Origin: Angustibacter luteus | GTDB taxonomy: Bacteria; Actinomycetota; Actinomycetes; Actinomycetales; Angustibacteraceae | Length of the DNA: 64,000 nt | Assembly (NCBI RefSeq): GCF_039541115.1 | Contig: NZ_BAABFP010000002.1 | Location: 868,001-932,000 of the forward strand | Reading direction: 5' to 3' | Shown: positions 9,181 through 17,599 of the stretch, in pieces | How the letters are laid out: every line of letters starts with the position of its first letter | Position numbering within the stretch: the stretch's first letter is position 1 | Translations under genes and position numbers: made by a program | The notes under the pieces: generated by a model | The model's database searches: none | Told to the model about the DNA's origin: nothing | Seen by the model: only the letters and a program-made list of their open reading frames with translations

Positions 9181-10083
9181 GTGACCAGCCGCCCCTCCCG
9201 CCGCGCGGTGCTGCTCGGCGGTGCCGCCGGTGCCGCGGCCGTCGCCGGCGCTGGCTTCGCCGGGGTCGAGACCGGCGTCCTGCCTGGCCGGACCACGGTG
9301 GACTCCTGGCTGGGACTCAGCAAGGTCGATCCCGACGTCCCGCGTGGACCGCGCGGACCCGTGCGCTACGAGCAGTACGAGTCCCGGGCCCGGGGCAAGC
9401 GGGTCACCTGGGCGCTGACGCTGCCCGACGACCGCCCTGTTCGTGGACTGCCCGTGGCGCTGGTCCTGCACGGGCGCGGCGGCAACGCGCACAGCGCCGA
9501 GAACGTCCTGCACGCCGACGCCTACCTGGCGGACCACGTCCGGCGTGGGGGTGCGCCGCTAGCCCTCGTCTCCGTGGACGGGGACGCCACGTACTGGCAC
9601 CCCCGGCTCAGCGGCGACGACTCACTGGCCATGATCCTCGACGAGGTGCTGCCGCGGGCCGGCCGGCTGGGCGCGGACGTCAGCCGGATCGGGCTCGTGG
9701 GCTACTCGATGGGCGGCTTCGGAGCGCTCATGCTGGCGCGCGAGGGCGAGGCCGGGCGACTCGGGGGCCTGCGGATCGCGGCGGCGGCGGCGTCCAGCCC
9801 GGCGCTCTTCGCCACGGCCGGCTCCTCGGCGCCGGGCGCGTTCGACGACCCGGCGGACTGGCGGCGCTGGGGTGACCTGGCCGCCCACCCGCAGGTCAGC
9901 AGCACCCCGCTGCACGTCGACTGCGGCGTCAGTGACCCGTTCGCCCAGCAGACCAAGCGCTACCGCGGCAACTGCCCGACCACGCCGGCGGGGGGCTTCA
10001 CCAAGGGCGCCCACACCGGCGGCTACTGGCGCTCCGTGCTGCCGGCCCAGCTCGACTTCCTGTCCGGCCACCTCACCGCCTGA
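9181..10083 (+). CDS. Tat-exported alpha/beta-hydrolase (putative esterase)
   Basis: The 300-residue protein begins VTSRPSRRAVLLGGAAG, a twin-arginine leader followed by a hydrophobic Ala/Gly stretch, so it is probably exported folded through Tat. The mature part has the esterase features LVLHGRGGN (oxyanion region), the nucleophile elbow GYSMGG, and late Asp and His residues (CGVSDPF and KGAHTGGYW). It resembles the esterase D/feruloyl esterase-like group; the natural ester is not known. I chose the GTG at 9181 because it puts the RR pair near the N-terminus. A GTG at 9124 would add 19 residues. The gene converges on the SDR gene with a 24-base gap. Confidence 0.75.
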   Translation: MTSRPSRRAVLLGGAAGAAAVAGAGFAGVETGVLPGRTTVDSWLGLSKVDPDVPRGPRGPVRYEQYESRARGKRVTWALTLPDDRPVRGLPVALVLHGRGGNAHSAENVLHADAYLADHVRRGGAPLALVSVDGDATYWHPRLSGDDSLAMILDEVLPRAGRLGADVSRIGLVGYSMGGFGALMLAREGEAGRLGGLRIAAAAASSPALFATAGSSAPGAFDDPADWRRWGDLAAHPQVSSTPLHVDCGVSDPFAQQTKRYRGNCPTTPAGGFTKGAHTGGYWRSVLPAQLDFLSGHLTA

Positions 10084-10107
10084 CCCCAGGGTGGTCCAGC
10101 CGTCGGG

Positions 10108-11019
10108 TCAGGCGTAGGTGACGCCGGTCAGCTCGACCGAGCGCTGCCAGAGCGCCGCGGCCAGGTCGGTGTCGTAGGCCGCATCGATCGCGGTGATCCG
10201 GGTCGGGAACCCGCGCCAGCCGCCCCACGACCCGGGGCCGAAGAACTCGGCGCCGCGGACGTCGGGCTCGGTGGCCGCGTAGAGCAGCGGCCACGCGCCG
10301 TGCGCCGCGGGCTGCCCGAGCAGCCCGGACCCGGCCGACATCACCCGACCGATCCACCCCGAGCCGGCCGGCCCGTTGCGGACCAGCTCCGTCGCCGCCC
10401 ACCCCGGGTGCGCGGCCACGCTCAGCAGGTCAAGACCCGCGCGGTCGGCGAACCGCTGCAGCTGCATCGTGAACAGCAGGTTCGCCAGCTTGCTCTGCCC
10501 GTACGCCCGCCACGGCTGGTACGACTGCTCGCTGTCCAGGTCGTCGAAGGCGATCCGGCCCATCCGGTGCGCGGGGCTGGACACGGTGACCACCCGCGCC
10601 GCCCCCAGGGCCGGCAGCAGCAGGCGGGTCAGCGCGAAGTGGCCCAGGTGGTTCGTGGCCAGCTGCAGCTCGTGGCCGTCCGCGGACACCTGACGGGTGG
10701 ACGGCGCCATCACCCCGGCGTTGTTGAGCAGGATGTCGATCCGTGGCTGGTCGAGCAGCAGGTCGGCGGCGAACTCGCGCACCGACGCCAGCGCGGCCAG
10801 GTCCAGTGAACGCAGCTCGACAGTGGCGCCGGGCACCCGAACCCGCACCTGCCCGAGCGCCTCGTCGCCACGCTGGGGGTTGCGGCAGGCCAGCACGACG
10901 TGTGCGCCGTGCCGGGCCAGCTCGACGCTCGCCTCCAGCCCGACGCCGCTGTTCGCGCCCGTCACCACGGCCACCCGACCGTGCAGGTCACCGATGCGTT
11001 CCGACGTCCAGCCGCTCAT
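10108..11019 (-). CDS. Short-chain dehydrogenase/reductase (retinol dehydrogenase-like)
   Basis: The 303-residue protein has a classical Rossmann fold with TGANSGVG cofactor loop, NNAGVM, catalytic Ser in VTVSSPAHR and YGQSK (Tyr-x3-Lys), then the HPGWAATEL region. The pattern matches the retinol-dehydrogenase-like SDR group that oxidises or reduces hydrophobic alcohols and aldehydes with NAD(P). It is the third gene of a coupled operon: aldehyde dehydrogenase, GMC oxidoreductase, SDR. The ATG overlaps the GMC stop (ATGA). The set suggests alcohol-aldehyde-acid conversion of a lipid-like substrate, which is inference from context. Confidence 0.88.
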   Translation of the reverse strand: MSGWTSERIGDLHGRVAVVTGANSGVGLEASVELARHGAHVVLACRNPQRGDEALGQVRVRVPGATVELRSLDLAALASVREFAADLLLDQPRIDILLNNAGVMAPSTRQVSADGHELQLATNHLGHFALTRLLLPALGAARVVTVSSPAHRMGRIAFDDLDSEQSYQPWRAYGQSKLANLLFTMQLQRFADRAGLDLLSVAAHPGWAATELVRNGPAGSGWIGRVMSAGSGLLGQPAAHGAWPLLYAATEPDVRGAEFFGPGSWGGWRGFPTRITAIDAAYDTDLAAALWQRSVELTGVTYA

Positions 11020-12824
11020 CCGGCCGCCTCCGTCGCACGCTGGGTGGCCCAGCGCAGCGCTCCTGGGGCGTCGGCCGGGACGGCGGGACGGGACGGCACC
11101 ACCGGGTCGACCCGCCGGTAGGGCTCGTCAATGGCCGGTCGCGGGTCACGCTCACCGGCGTTGGGCCACAACGACATCGCCCGCTCAGCCTGCGCCGTGA
11201 TGGTCAGCGACGGGTTCACCCCGAGGTTCGCCGAGACCGTCGACCCGTCGACCACGTGCAGCCCGGGGTAGCCGTGCACCCGCAGGAACGGGTCCACCAC
11301 GCCCTGCTCGGGCGTCCGTCCGATCACGCAGCCGCCGAGGAAGTGCGCGGTCAGCGGCACGTTCGCCAGGTCGCCGAGGGTCCCACCCGGTTCGGTCCGG
11401 ACCCCGGTGCGCTCCTGCAGGCGGGCCGCCAACCGGCGCACTGCGCTGTGCCCGACCGGGATCCACGACGGGTTCGGCTCCCCGTGACCCTGCCGGGAGG
11501 TGAGTCCGGTCCGGGCGAACCCCAACCGGCCGAGCAGCCGGTGCGTCCGCGGCGACACCGTGATCGAGTTGTCCAGCGACTGCATCACCAGCCCGATCAC
11601 CGCTCGCTCACTGAACCGGCGCACCGACAGCGAGCGGACGAACACGTCGGGGTGCCGCGCCGCCAGACCCACGGACCGGACGACGCGCGGCACCCGGCCG
11701 CCACCGTCCACGAGCATCCCGGCGAGCAGCCCCATCGCGTTGGAACCCTTGCCGTAGCGGACGTTCTCCACATGCGTGTCGTCGTCCGGGTGGAACGAGG
11801 ACGTGATCGCCACCCCGCGGGTGAGGTCGACGCCGTCCGGCACCCGTTCCGTCATCGCACCGAGCAGCGCCTCGGAGTTGGTCCGGGTCAGGACGCCGAG
11901 GCGCCCCGACAGGGCCGGCAGCCGGCCCTCGGCGCGCATCCGGTGCAGCAGGCGCTGGGTACCCCACGTGCCGGCGGCGAGCACCACGTGCCGGGCCGTC
12001 GTGCTGCGACGGTCCTTGCGCAGCCACGCGCCGGTCCGCTCGGTGGTCACCCGGTACCCCACTGACGGGTCACCCGGATCCAGCGGGACGACGTCCACGA
12101 CCGTGCGCAGTGGCTCCACCCGGGCGCCGATCGACTCCGCCAGCGCCAGGTAGTTCTTCACCAGCGTGTTCTTGGCGCCGACCCGGCAGCCCACCATGCA
12201 GTTGCCGCACTCGGTACACCCGGTGCGCTCCGGCCCGGCCCCGCCGAAGAACGGGTCCGGCACCGTGACGCCGGGCTCGCGGCGCTGCTGGCCGTCCGCG
12301 CCCACCCGACCGAAGAAGACGCCCACCGGCGTCTTGCGGAAGGTGTGACCCACACCCATCTCGTCCGCGACGGCGCGCATGATCTGCTCGACCACGCCCT
12401 CGCACGGGTTGGTGACCACGCCGAGCATCCGCGCCGCCTGGTCGTAGTGCGGGGTGAGCTCGTCGGCCCAGTCGGTGATCCCGGCCCACTGCGCGTCCTC
12501 GAAGAACTGCTTGGGCGGCACGTACAACGTGTTGGCGTAGTTCAGCGAACCACCGCCCACCCCCGCACCGGCCAGCAGCACGACGTCCGGCAGCCGGTGG
12601 ATGCGTTGCACGCCAAAGCATCCGAGCCGTGGCGCCCACAGGAAGCGGCGCAGGTCCCACGACGTCTTGGCCAGCTCGTCGTCCGCGAACCGGCGCCCGG
12701 ACTCGACGACCAGGACGTCATACCCCTTCTCGCGCAAGCGAAGCGCGGCGACGGAGCCGCCGAAGCCGGACCCCACCACCAGGACGTCGACGTCGGTGTC
12801 GACGGACTGGGCCGGAGCGGTCAC
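11016..12824 (-). CDS. GMC oxidoreductase, ChoD/cholesterol-oxidase-like
   Basis: The 602-residue flavoprotein starts with the FAD-binding GSGFGGS (18-24) and ends with the GMC pattern HVVDGSTVSANLGVNPSLTI. It also contains HFLGGCVIGRTPEQGVVD. An internal cysteine cluster, C203, C206, C209 and C213 in CTECGNCMVGC, has the C-x2-C-x2-C-x3-C spacing of ferredoxins and is shared with ChoD-type relatives. Synteny supports this: choD lies beside guaB3/guaB in Mycobacterium tuberculosis. The likely role is oxidation of a hydrophobic alcohol; whether sterols are used is unknown. Start GTG 12824 overlaps the aldehyde dehydrogenase stop (GTGA). Confidence 0.88.
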   Translation of the reverse strand: MTAPAQSVDTDVDVLVVGSGFGGSVAALRLREKGYDVLVVESGRRFADDELAKTSWDLRRFLWAPRLGCFGVQRIHRLPDVVLLAGAGVGGGSLNYANTLYVPPKQFFEDAQWAGITDWADELTPHYDQAARMLGVVTNPCEGVVEQIMRAVADEMGVGHTFRKTPVGVFFGRVGADGQQRREPGVTVPDPFFGGAGPERTGCTECGNCMVGCRVGAKNTLVKNYLALAESIGARVEPLRTVVDVVPLDPGDPSVGYRVTTERTGAWLRKDRRSTTARHVVLAAGTWGTQRLLHRMRAEGRLPALSGRLGVLTRTNSEALLGAMTERVPDGVDLTRGVAITSSFHPDDDTHVENVRYGKGSNAMGLLAGMLVDGGGRVPRVVRSVGLAARHPDVFVRSLSVRRFSERAVIGLVMQSLDNSITVSPRTHRLLGRLGFARTGLTSRQGHGEPNPSWIPVGHSAVRRLAARLQERTGVRTEPGGTLGDLANVPLTAHFLGGCVIGRTPEQGVVDPFLRVHGYPGLHVVDGSTVSANLGVNPSLTITAQAERAMSLWPNAGERDPRPAIDEPYRRVDPVVPSRPAVPADAPGALRWATQRATEAAG

Positions 12825-14410
12825 CGGACGCCGGCCCGCTTCATCGCCTTAAGGGCGACCGTCAGCGTCTTGGCCCAGGCGCCGTAGCTCAGGCCGAGCG
12901 GTGGGCCGAAGCCCAGCAGCCGCTGCACCGTCACGTTCTGCGCCTCGGTGTACTTCTGCACGCCCTCGATCCCGTGCCGGCGGCCGAGTCCGCTGGACCG
13001 CATGCCACCCATCGGCGCCCCGACGCTGCCCCAGGCCGCGGCGTACGCCTCGTTGATGTTCACGGTGCCGGCCTTGACCCGGGCGGCGAGGCGGCGACCG
13101 CGAGCGATGTCCCGGGTCCAGATGCTCGCGTTGAGTCCGTAGTCGCCCTCGTTCGCGAACCGCACCGCCGCGTCGTCGCCGCTGACCCGGTAGACGGACA
13201 CGACGGGCCCGAACGTCTCCTGGGCGTAGCAGGTCATGGCCTCGGTCACGCCCTCGAGCACGGTCGGCTCGTAGAACAGCGGGCCGAGGTCCGGCCGCGG
13301 CCGGCCGCCGGCGAGCACCCGGGCTCCGCCGGCGATCGCGTCGTCCACGTGCGTGGTCACCGTCTCGAGCTGCTGCGCGGAGATCAGCGACCCGACGTCC
13401 ACGCTGAAGTCCATGGCCGCACCGAGCCGCAGCGCACGCACCCGGGCGACGAAGCGGTCCAGGAAGGCGTCCGCGATCTCCTCGTGCAGCAGCATCCGCT
13501 CCACGGAGATGCACAGCTGCCCGGTGCTGGAGAAGCAGGCCCGGACGGCCCCCTCGGCGGCCCGGTCCAGGTCGGCGTCCTCGGCGACGTAGAGCGCGTT
13601 CTTGCCGCCGAGCTCCAGGCTCGCTCCGACGAGGCGTCGTCCGGACTGCTCGGCGACTAAGCGACCGGTCCGCGTCGACCCGGTGAAGCACACGTAGTCG
13701 GCCTGCTCCACGATCGCGGTGCCCACCACCGGCCCGTCACCCACGACGACGCGGACCAGGCCCTCGGGGAACCCGGCCTCGCTGAGCAGCTCGAGCCCGC
13801 GCAGGGCCGTGAGCACGGTCTGCGAGTCCGGCTTGAGGACCACCGCGTTGCCGGCCAGCAGGGCGGGCAGGGCGTCGGACAGCGACAACGTGAGCGGGTA
13901 GTTCCACGGCGCGATGATGCCGATGACGCCCTTGGGCAGCCGCTGCTCGATCGACTGGGAGAGAACGGGGAACGCCCCCTGGCGCTTGCGCGGCCGCAGG
14001 TAGGAGTGCGCGCGGCGGCCGTAGTGCCGGGCGACGATGGCGACGTCCAGGATCTCCTCGAACGCGTGCGCGCGGGACTTGCCGTTCTCGATCTGGATCA
14101 GGTCGAGCAGGTCGTCCTGGGCATCCAGCACCAGGTCGTGCAGGCGCAGCAGGCAGCGCGCGCGATCGGCCAGGTCCCACTGCGCCCAGGAGCGCTGCGC
14201 GGCCCGGGCCCCCTCGACAGCCACCTCGACGTCGCGCGGGGTGGACACCGGCAGCGCCGCGACGGGAGCACCGGTGAAGGGAGCGTGGTGGGTGCGCACC
14301 TCGGCGCGGGGGCTCGCCACGATCCGGCGGGCCAGCCGACGGGCCAGCGCGGGGTCGACCGCGTAGGTGGCCGCGGCGTCCGTCTCGGGATCGGCGATCA
14401 GGTCGCTCAT
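12821..14410 (-). CDS. Aldehyde dehydrogenase, GabD2-like (succinic semialdehyde dehydrogenase family)
   Basis: The 529-residue NAD(P)-dependent dehydrogenase has PWNYPLTLS, the FTGSTRTG cofactor loop, general base Glu in LELGGKN and catalytic Cys in STGQLCIS. Closest recognisable pattern is the mycobacterial GabD2 type (VGSLIS, DIGPLFYEPTVL-like and WGSVGAPMGGM stretches). It may act on succinic semialdehyde or on the aldehyde product of the two oxidoreductases it is coupled to. It heads the operon: TAGGGT lies six bases before its ATG, and no ribosome binding site fits, which suggests a leaderless message. The N-terminal 30 residues are variable. Confidence 0.9.
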   Translation of the reverse strand: MSDLIADPETDAAATYAVDPALARRLARRIVASPRAEVRTHHAPFTGAPVAALPVSTPRDVEVAVEGARAAQRSWAQWDLADRARCLLRLHDLVLDAQDDLLDLIQIENGKSRAHAFEEILDVAIVARHYGRRAHSYLRPRKRQGAFPVLSQSIEQRLPKGVIGIIAPWNYPLTLSLSDALPALLAGNAVVLKPDSQTVLTALRGLELLSEAGFPEGLVRVVVGDGPVVGTAIVEQADYVCFTGSTRTGRLVAEQSGRRLVGASLELGGKNALYVAEDADLDRAAEGAVRACFSSTGQLCISVERMLLHEEIADAFLDRFVARVRALRLGAAMDFSVDVGSLISAQQLETVTTHVDDAIAGGARVLAGGRPRPDLGPLFYEPTVLEGVTEAMTCYAQETFGPVVSVYRVSGDDAAVRFANEGDYGLNASIWTRDIARGRRLAARVKAGTVNINEAYAAAWGSVGAPMGGMRSSGLGRRHGIEGVQKYTEAQNVTVQRLLGFGPPLGLSYGAWAKTLTVALKAMKRAGVR

Positions 14411-14416
14411 GCCCTC

Positions 14417-14422
14417 ACCCTA
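14417..14422 (-). promoter_or_regulatory. Putative -10 box of a leaderless promoter for the ALDH-GMC-SDR operon
   Basis: On the reverse strand TAGGGT (14422 down to 14417) is followed by exactly six bases and then the ATG at 14410. This TANNNT-N6-start arrangement is the known hallmark of leaderless transcripts in actinobacteria. It is an inference from spacing; no -35 box is obvious. Confidence 0.45.
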
Positions 14423-14470
14423 AGCCCCGCCTCAAGCCCTCGCTACTAGCGAGTAACCCACCGCTTCAGC

Positions 14471-14531
14471 GCACTATTCGCGCTTGACGGTGCTATTCGG
14501 GCCCGAAAAGCACGTCAAGCGCGAATGGTGC
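14471..14531. repeat. Intergenic palindrome family A, copy 1
   Basis: A 61-base near-perfect palindrome lies between guaB3 and the aldehyde dehydrogenase gene. Outer arms 14471-14489 and 14513-14531 pair over 19 positions with one T/G wobble; the core ATTCGCGCTTGACG is perfect. The centre is itself a palindrome, TTCGGGCCCGAA (14496-14507), flanked by TGCT and AGCA. The right half recurs at 44358-44389 in copy 2. It may act as a terminator for guaB3, but the sequence conservation between distant copies points to a repeat family. Confidence 0.75.
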
Positions 14532-14563
14532 GGGGGTGGGGGCCGGGGGGTGGGGCCGGGGGG

Positions 14564-15685
14564 TCAGGCCGGGGTGTACGGCGCGACGACGACCTCGACG
14601 CGCTGGAACTCCTTGAGGTCGGAGTAGCCGGACGTCGCCATCGCCCGGCGCAGGGCACCGATCAGGTTGGTCTTGCCGTCGGCGAACCGGCCCGGCCCCT
14701 CCAGGATCTCGGTCAGCGAGCCGAGCGTGCCGACCGCGACCCGCTCGCCGCGCGGCAGCTCGGGGTGGTGCGCCTCGGGCCCCCAGTGCCAGCCCCGCCC
14801 CGGCGCCTCGACGGCGCGGGCCAGCGCGGCGCCCAGCATCACGGCGTCCGCCCCACAGGCGATGGCCTTGACCAGCTCACCGGACCGACCCATCCCGCCG
14901 TCCGCGATGACGTGCACGTACCGGCCGCCGGACTCGTCCATGTAGTCCCGACGGGCGGCCGCGACGTCCGCGACCGCGCTGGCCATCGGCACGTGGATGC
15001 CCAGCGTGGTGCGGGTGGTGTGCGCGGCGCCACCGCCGAAACCGACGAGGACGCCGGCCGCGCCCGTGCGCATCAGGTGCAGGGCCGCGGTGTACGTCGC
15101 GCAGCCGCCGACGATGACGGGCACGTCGAGCTCGTAGATGAAACGCTTGAGGTTCAACGGTTCTGCGCGGCCGGACACGTGCTCGGCGCTCACCGTCGTG
15201 CCGCGGATGACGAACAGGTCGACCCCGGCGTCCACCACCGTCTTCCACAGCTGCTGGGTGCGCTGGGGGGTGAGTGCCCCCGCGACGGTGACGCCGGACT
15301 CGCGCACCTCCCGCAGGCGCTCGGTCACCAGCTCGGGGTTGATCGGCGCGTCGTAGATGGCCTGCATCCGCCGGGTCGCCGTGGCTTCGTCCAGCCCGGC
15401 GATCTCGGCCAGCAGCGGCTCGGGGTCGTCGTAGCGCGTCCACAGCCCCTCGAGGTCGAGGACGCCGAGGCCGCCCGCCTTCCCCAGGGCGATGGCGGTG
15501 GCCGGCGACATCACCGAGTCCATCGGCGCCGCGATCACCGGAAGCTCGAACCGGTAGGCGTCGATCTGCCACGCGACCGAGACCTCCTGCGGGTCCCGGG
15601 TACGCCGACTCGGCACCACCGCGACGTCGTCGAAGGAGTACGCCCGTCGCCCGCGCTTGCCGCGCCCGATCTCGATCTCGCTCAC
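14564..15685 (-). CDS. guaB3: GuaB3 family IMP dehydrogenase-related protein
   Basis: The 373-residue TIM-barrel protein belongs to the IMPDH/GMP reductase superfamily. It has AYSFDDVAVVPSRRTRDP, VIAAPMDSVMSP, GGCATYTAALHLM and ADGGMGRSGELVKAI, but no CBS domains. The active-site loop reads GGGAAHTTR, so the catalytic Cys of true IMPDH (GSICTTR in the guaB product here) is not at its usual place. GuaB3 is widespread in Actinobacteria; its exact reaction is less settled than that of GuaB. The GTG at 15685 was chosen because VSEIEIGRGKRGRRAYSFDDV is the usual N-terminus; TAGCCT lies seven bases before it. It is divergent from the alditol-oxidase-like gene. Confidence 0.9.
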   Translation of the reverse strand: MSEIEIGRGKRGRRAYSFDDVAVVPSRRTRDPQEVSVAWQIDAYRFELPVIAAPMDSVMSPATAIALGKAGGLGVLDLEGLWTRYDDPEPLLAEIAGLDEATATRRMQAIYDAPINPELVTERLREVRESGVTVAGALTPQRTQQLWKTVVDAGVDLFVIRGTTVSAEHVSGRAEPLNLKRFIYELDVPVIVGGCATYTAALHLMRTGAAGVLVGFGGGAAHTTRTTLGIHVPMASAVADVAAARRDYMDESGGRYVHVIADGGMGRSGELVKAIACGADAVMLGAALARAVEAPGRGWHWGPEAHHPELPRGERVAVGTLGSLTEILEGPGRFADGKTNLIGALRRAMATSGYSDLKEFQRVEVVVAPYTPA

Positions 15686-15740
15686 GCGGTTCAGGCTACC
15701 GGTCACCCACGGACGGTCCACTCGCCCCTACGCTGACGAC

Positions 15741-16991
15741 GTGGGCCAACTGAACTGGGCAGCGAACGTCGACTACGGCACCGACCGCGTGCTGCGCCCG
15801 ACCAGCGTCGGCGAGCTGCAGGAAGCGGTGCGGCACAGCCGAAAGCTGCGCCTGGTCGGCTCCCGGCACTCCTTCAGCACGCTGGTCAGCACGCCCGACA
15901 CCCTGCTCTCGCTCGCTGACCTGCCGGTCAGTGTCGAGGTGAGCGCGGACGGCCGGACGGCCACCGTGCCTGGCGCCGCCACCTTCGGCGCGGTCACCGC
16001 TGCCCTGAACGAGCACGGCGTCGCGCTGCCGGCACTGGCCTCGCTGCCGCACATCTCGGTGGCCGGGGCCGTGGCGACCGGGACGCACGGCTCGGGTGAC
16101 GCCGCGCAGCCGCTCGCCGGTTCCGTCGCCGCGGTCGAGCTCGTGCAGGCGGACGGCGAGCTGGTGACGGTGCGCCGCGGCGACCCGGACTTCCACGCCT
16201 GCGTGGTGAGCCTCGGTGCGGTCGGCGCGGTCGTCCGACTCACCTTCGATGTCGTCCCGGCCTACGACGTCCGCCAGGACGTGTACGACGAGGTGCATGT
16301 CGGCCCGTACGGAGACGACCTGCTGGACGCGCTGGGCTCGGCCTACAGCGTGAGCCTGTTCAGCACGTTCGGCTCCGACCGCTTCGCCATGGCCTGGCTC
16401 AAGCGCCGGGCCGAGGACGGCGGGTTCGAGGCCCCCGCACCGCACTGGCGCGACGGCGTGCTGGCGGACGGCGCGCGGCACCCCGTGCCGGGGCAGCCCC
16501 CGATGGGCACCACGCGGCAGAGCACCGCGGGGCCCTGGCACGAGCGACTGCCGCACTTCCGGCTGGACGTGCCGCCGAGCAGCCGCGGGGCCGAGCTTCA
16601 GTCCGAGCTGCTCGTGCCACGCCAGCACGCCCCCGCGGCGTGGCGCGCCCTGCTCGAGGTTCGCGACCTCATCGCCCCGCTGCTGCAGATCTCCGAGGTC
16701 CGCAGCATGGCCGGGGACGACCACTGGCTCAGCCCGGCGTACGGCCGGGACACCGTGGGCTTCCACTTCACCTGGGTGCCCGACCAGCCGGCGGTCGAAC
16801 GGGCGCTGGCCGTCATCGAGCCGCTGATGGCGGAGTTCGACGCGCGACCGCACTGGGGCAAGGTGTTCGTCACCGACCCGCGCGAGGTGGGGCGACACTA
16901 CCCGCGGCTGGGCGACTTCGCCGCCGTCGTCCGGCGGCGCGACCCGCTGGGCCTGTTCCGCAACGCCTTCGTGGACCGGCTGATCGGCTGA
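15741..16991 (+). CDS. FAD-linked alditol/xylitol oxidase-like protein
   Basis: The 416-residue protein matches the AldO type of the vanillyl-alcohol-oxidase family: NWAANV start, LRLVGSRHSFS (H43 at the position that binds FAD covalently in Streptomyces AldO), LPHISVAGAVATGTHGSG, and a C-terminal arabinonolactone-oxidase domain ending GLFRNAFVDRLIG. Length equals that of AldO (about 418). It should oxidise the terminal hydroxyl of a polyol or sugar lactone with oxygen and release peroxide; the actual substrate is unknown. Start GTG 15741 is six bases after TACGCT at 15729-15734, again a leaderless-type arrangement. The gene converges on the Rieske gene. Confidence 0.85.
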   Translation: MGQLNWAANVDYGTDRVLRPTSVGELQEAVRHSRKLRLVGSRHSFSTLVSTPDTLLSLADLPVSVEVSADGRTATVPGAATFGAVTAALNEHGVALPALASLPHISVAGAVATGTHGSGDAAQPLAGSVAAVELVQADGELVTVRRGDPDFHACVVSLGAVGAVVRLTFDVVPAYDVRQDVYDEVHVGPYGDDLLDALGSAYSVSLFSTFGSDRFAMAWLKRRAEDGGFEAPAPHWRDGVLADGARHPVPGQPPMGTTRQSTAGPWHERLPHFRLDVPPSSRGAELQSELLVPRQHAPAAWRALLEVRDLIAPLLQISEVRSMAGDDHWLSPAYGRDTVGFHFTWVPDQPAVERALAVIEPLMAEFDARPHWGKVFVTDPREVGRHYPRLGDFAAVVRRRDPLGLFRNAFVDRLIG

Positions 16992-17009
16992 CCGGCTGAT
17001 CGGCAGCAC

Positions 17010-17510
17010 TCAGGCCGGGACGACGGCGCCGCCCTCGACCTTCACCGGGAACGCCGCCAACGGCTTGGGGGCCGGACCGGAGATGTTCTTGCCGGTCAGG
17101 TCGTACGACGACTGGTGGCACGGGCAGTCCAGCTGCTTGTCCCCCGGTGCCACGGTGCAGCCCATGTGCGTGCACTTCGCGTTCAACCCGACCACCTCAC
17201 CGGCGGTGGGCTGGGTCAGCAGGATCTTGGTGCCGTCCGCGGCCTGCGCCGAGACCGCGCCGCCGACGGGGATGTCCGCGACCTGGGCGAGCGGCGCCGC
17301 GGTCGGGTCGGACCCGCCGTCCGAGCTCGACGAGCTCGAGCTGCTGGACGAGGCACCGGCCGAGGGCGCCGCGTCGTCGCCGGACCCGCAGGCCGCGACG
17401 ACCGTGGTCGCCGCGATGGCCAGCCCGGCGCCGAGCACCGGTCGGCGCGGGAGGACGGGCCCGGACCGCTCGGCCTCGGCGAGCGGGTGGCCAGGATGCT
17501 TCGAGGTCAT
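17010..17510 (-). CDS. Rieske [2Fe-2S] lipoprotein
   Basis: The 166-residue protein has a twin-arginine leader (PRRPVLGAG, residues 21-29) ending in a lipobox VVAACGSG, so C41 would be lipidated after Tat export. A low-complexity linker with ten consecutive serines (54-63) follows. The Rieske cluster is bound by CTHMGC (C113, H115) and CPCHQSSYD (C129, H132), and C118 and C131 probably form the usual disulfide. It is a small, single-domain exported electron carrier, not the cytochrome bc subunit. Its redox partner is not visible; the neighbouring AldO-like gene converges on it. Confidence 0.88.
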   Translation of the reverse strand: MTSKHPGHPLAEAERSGPVLPRRPVLGAGLAIAATTVVAACGSGDDAAPSAGASSSSSSSSSSDGGSDPTAAPLAQVADIPVGGAVSAQAADGTKILLTQPTAGEVVGLNAKCTHMGCTVAPGDKQLDCPCHQSSYDLTGKNISGPAPKPLAAFPVKVEGGAVVPA

Positions 17511-17599
17511 GTCTGCTCGTCTCGTCGGTGGGGCCGCGGTCGGCCCCGTCCCCCAGTGGCACGGGACCCAGCCCCAACCGGTTCAACGAGACGTTTCGG

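Noticed and set aside
17530-17547. GGGGCC/GGCCCC hairpin upstream of the Rieske gene
   Set aside because: A six-base stem with no tract is too common in this composition to call a terminator.
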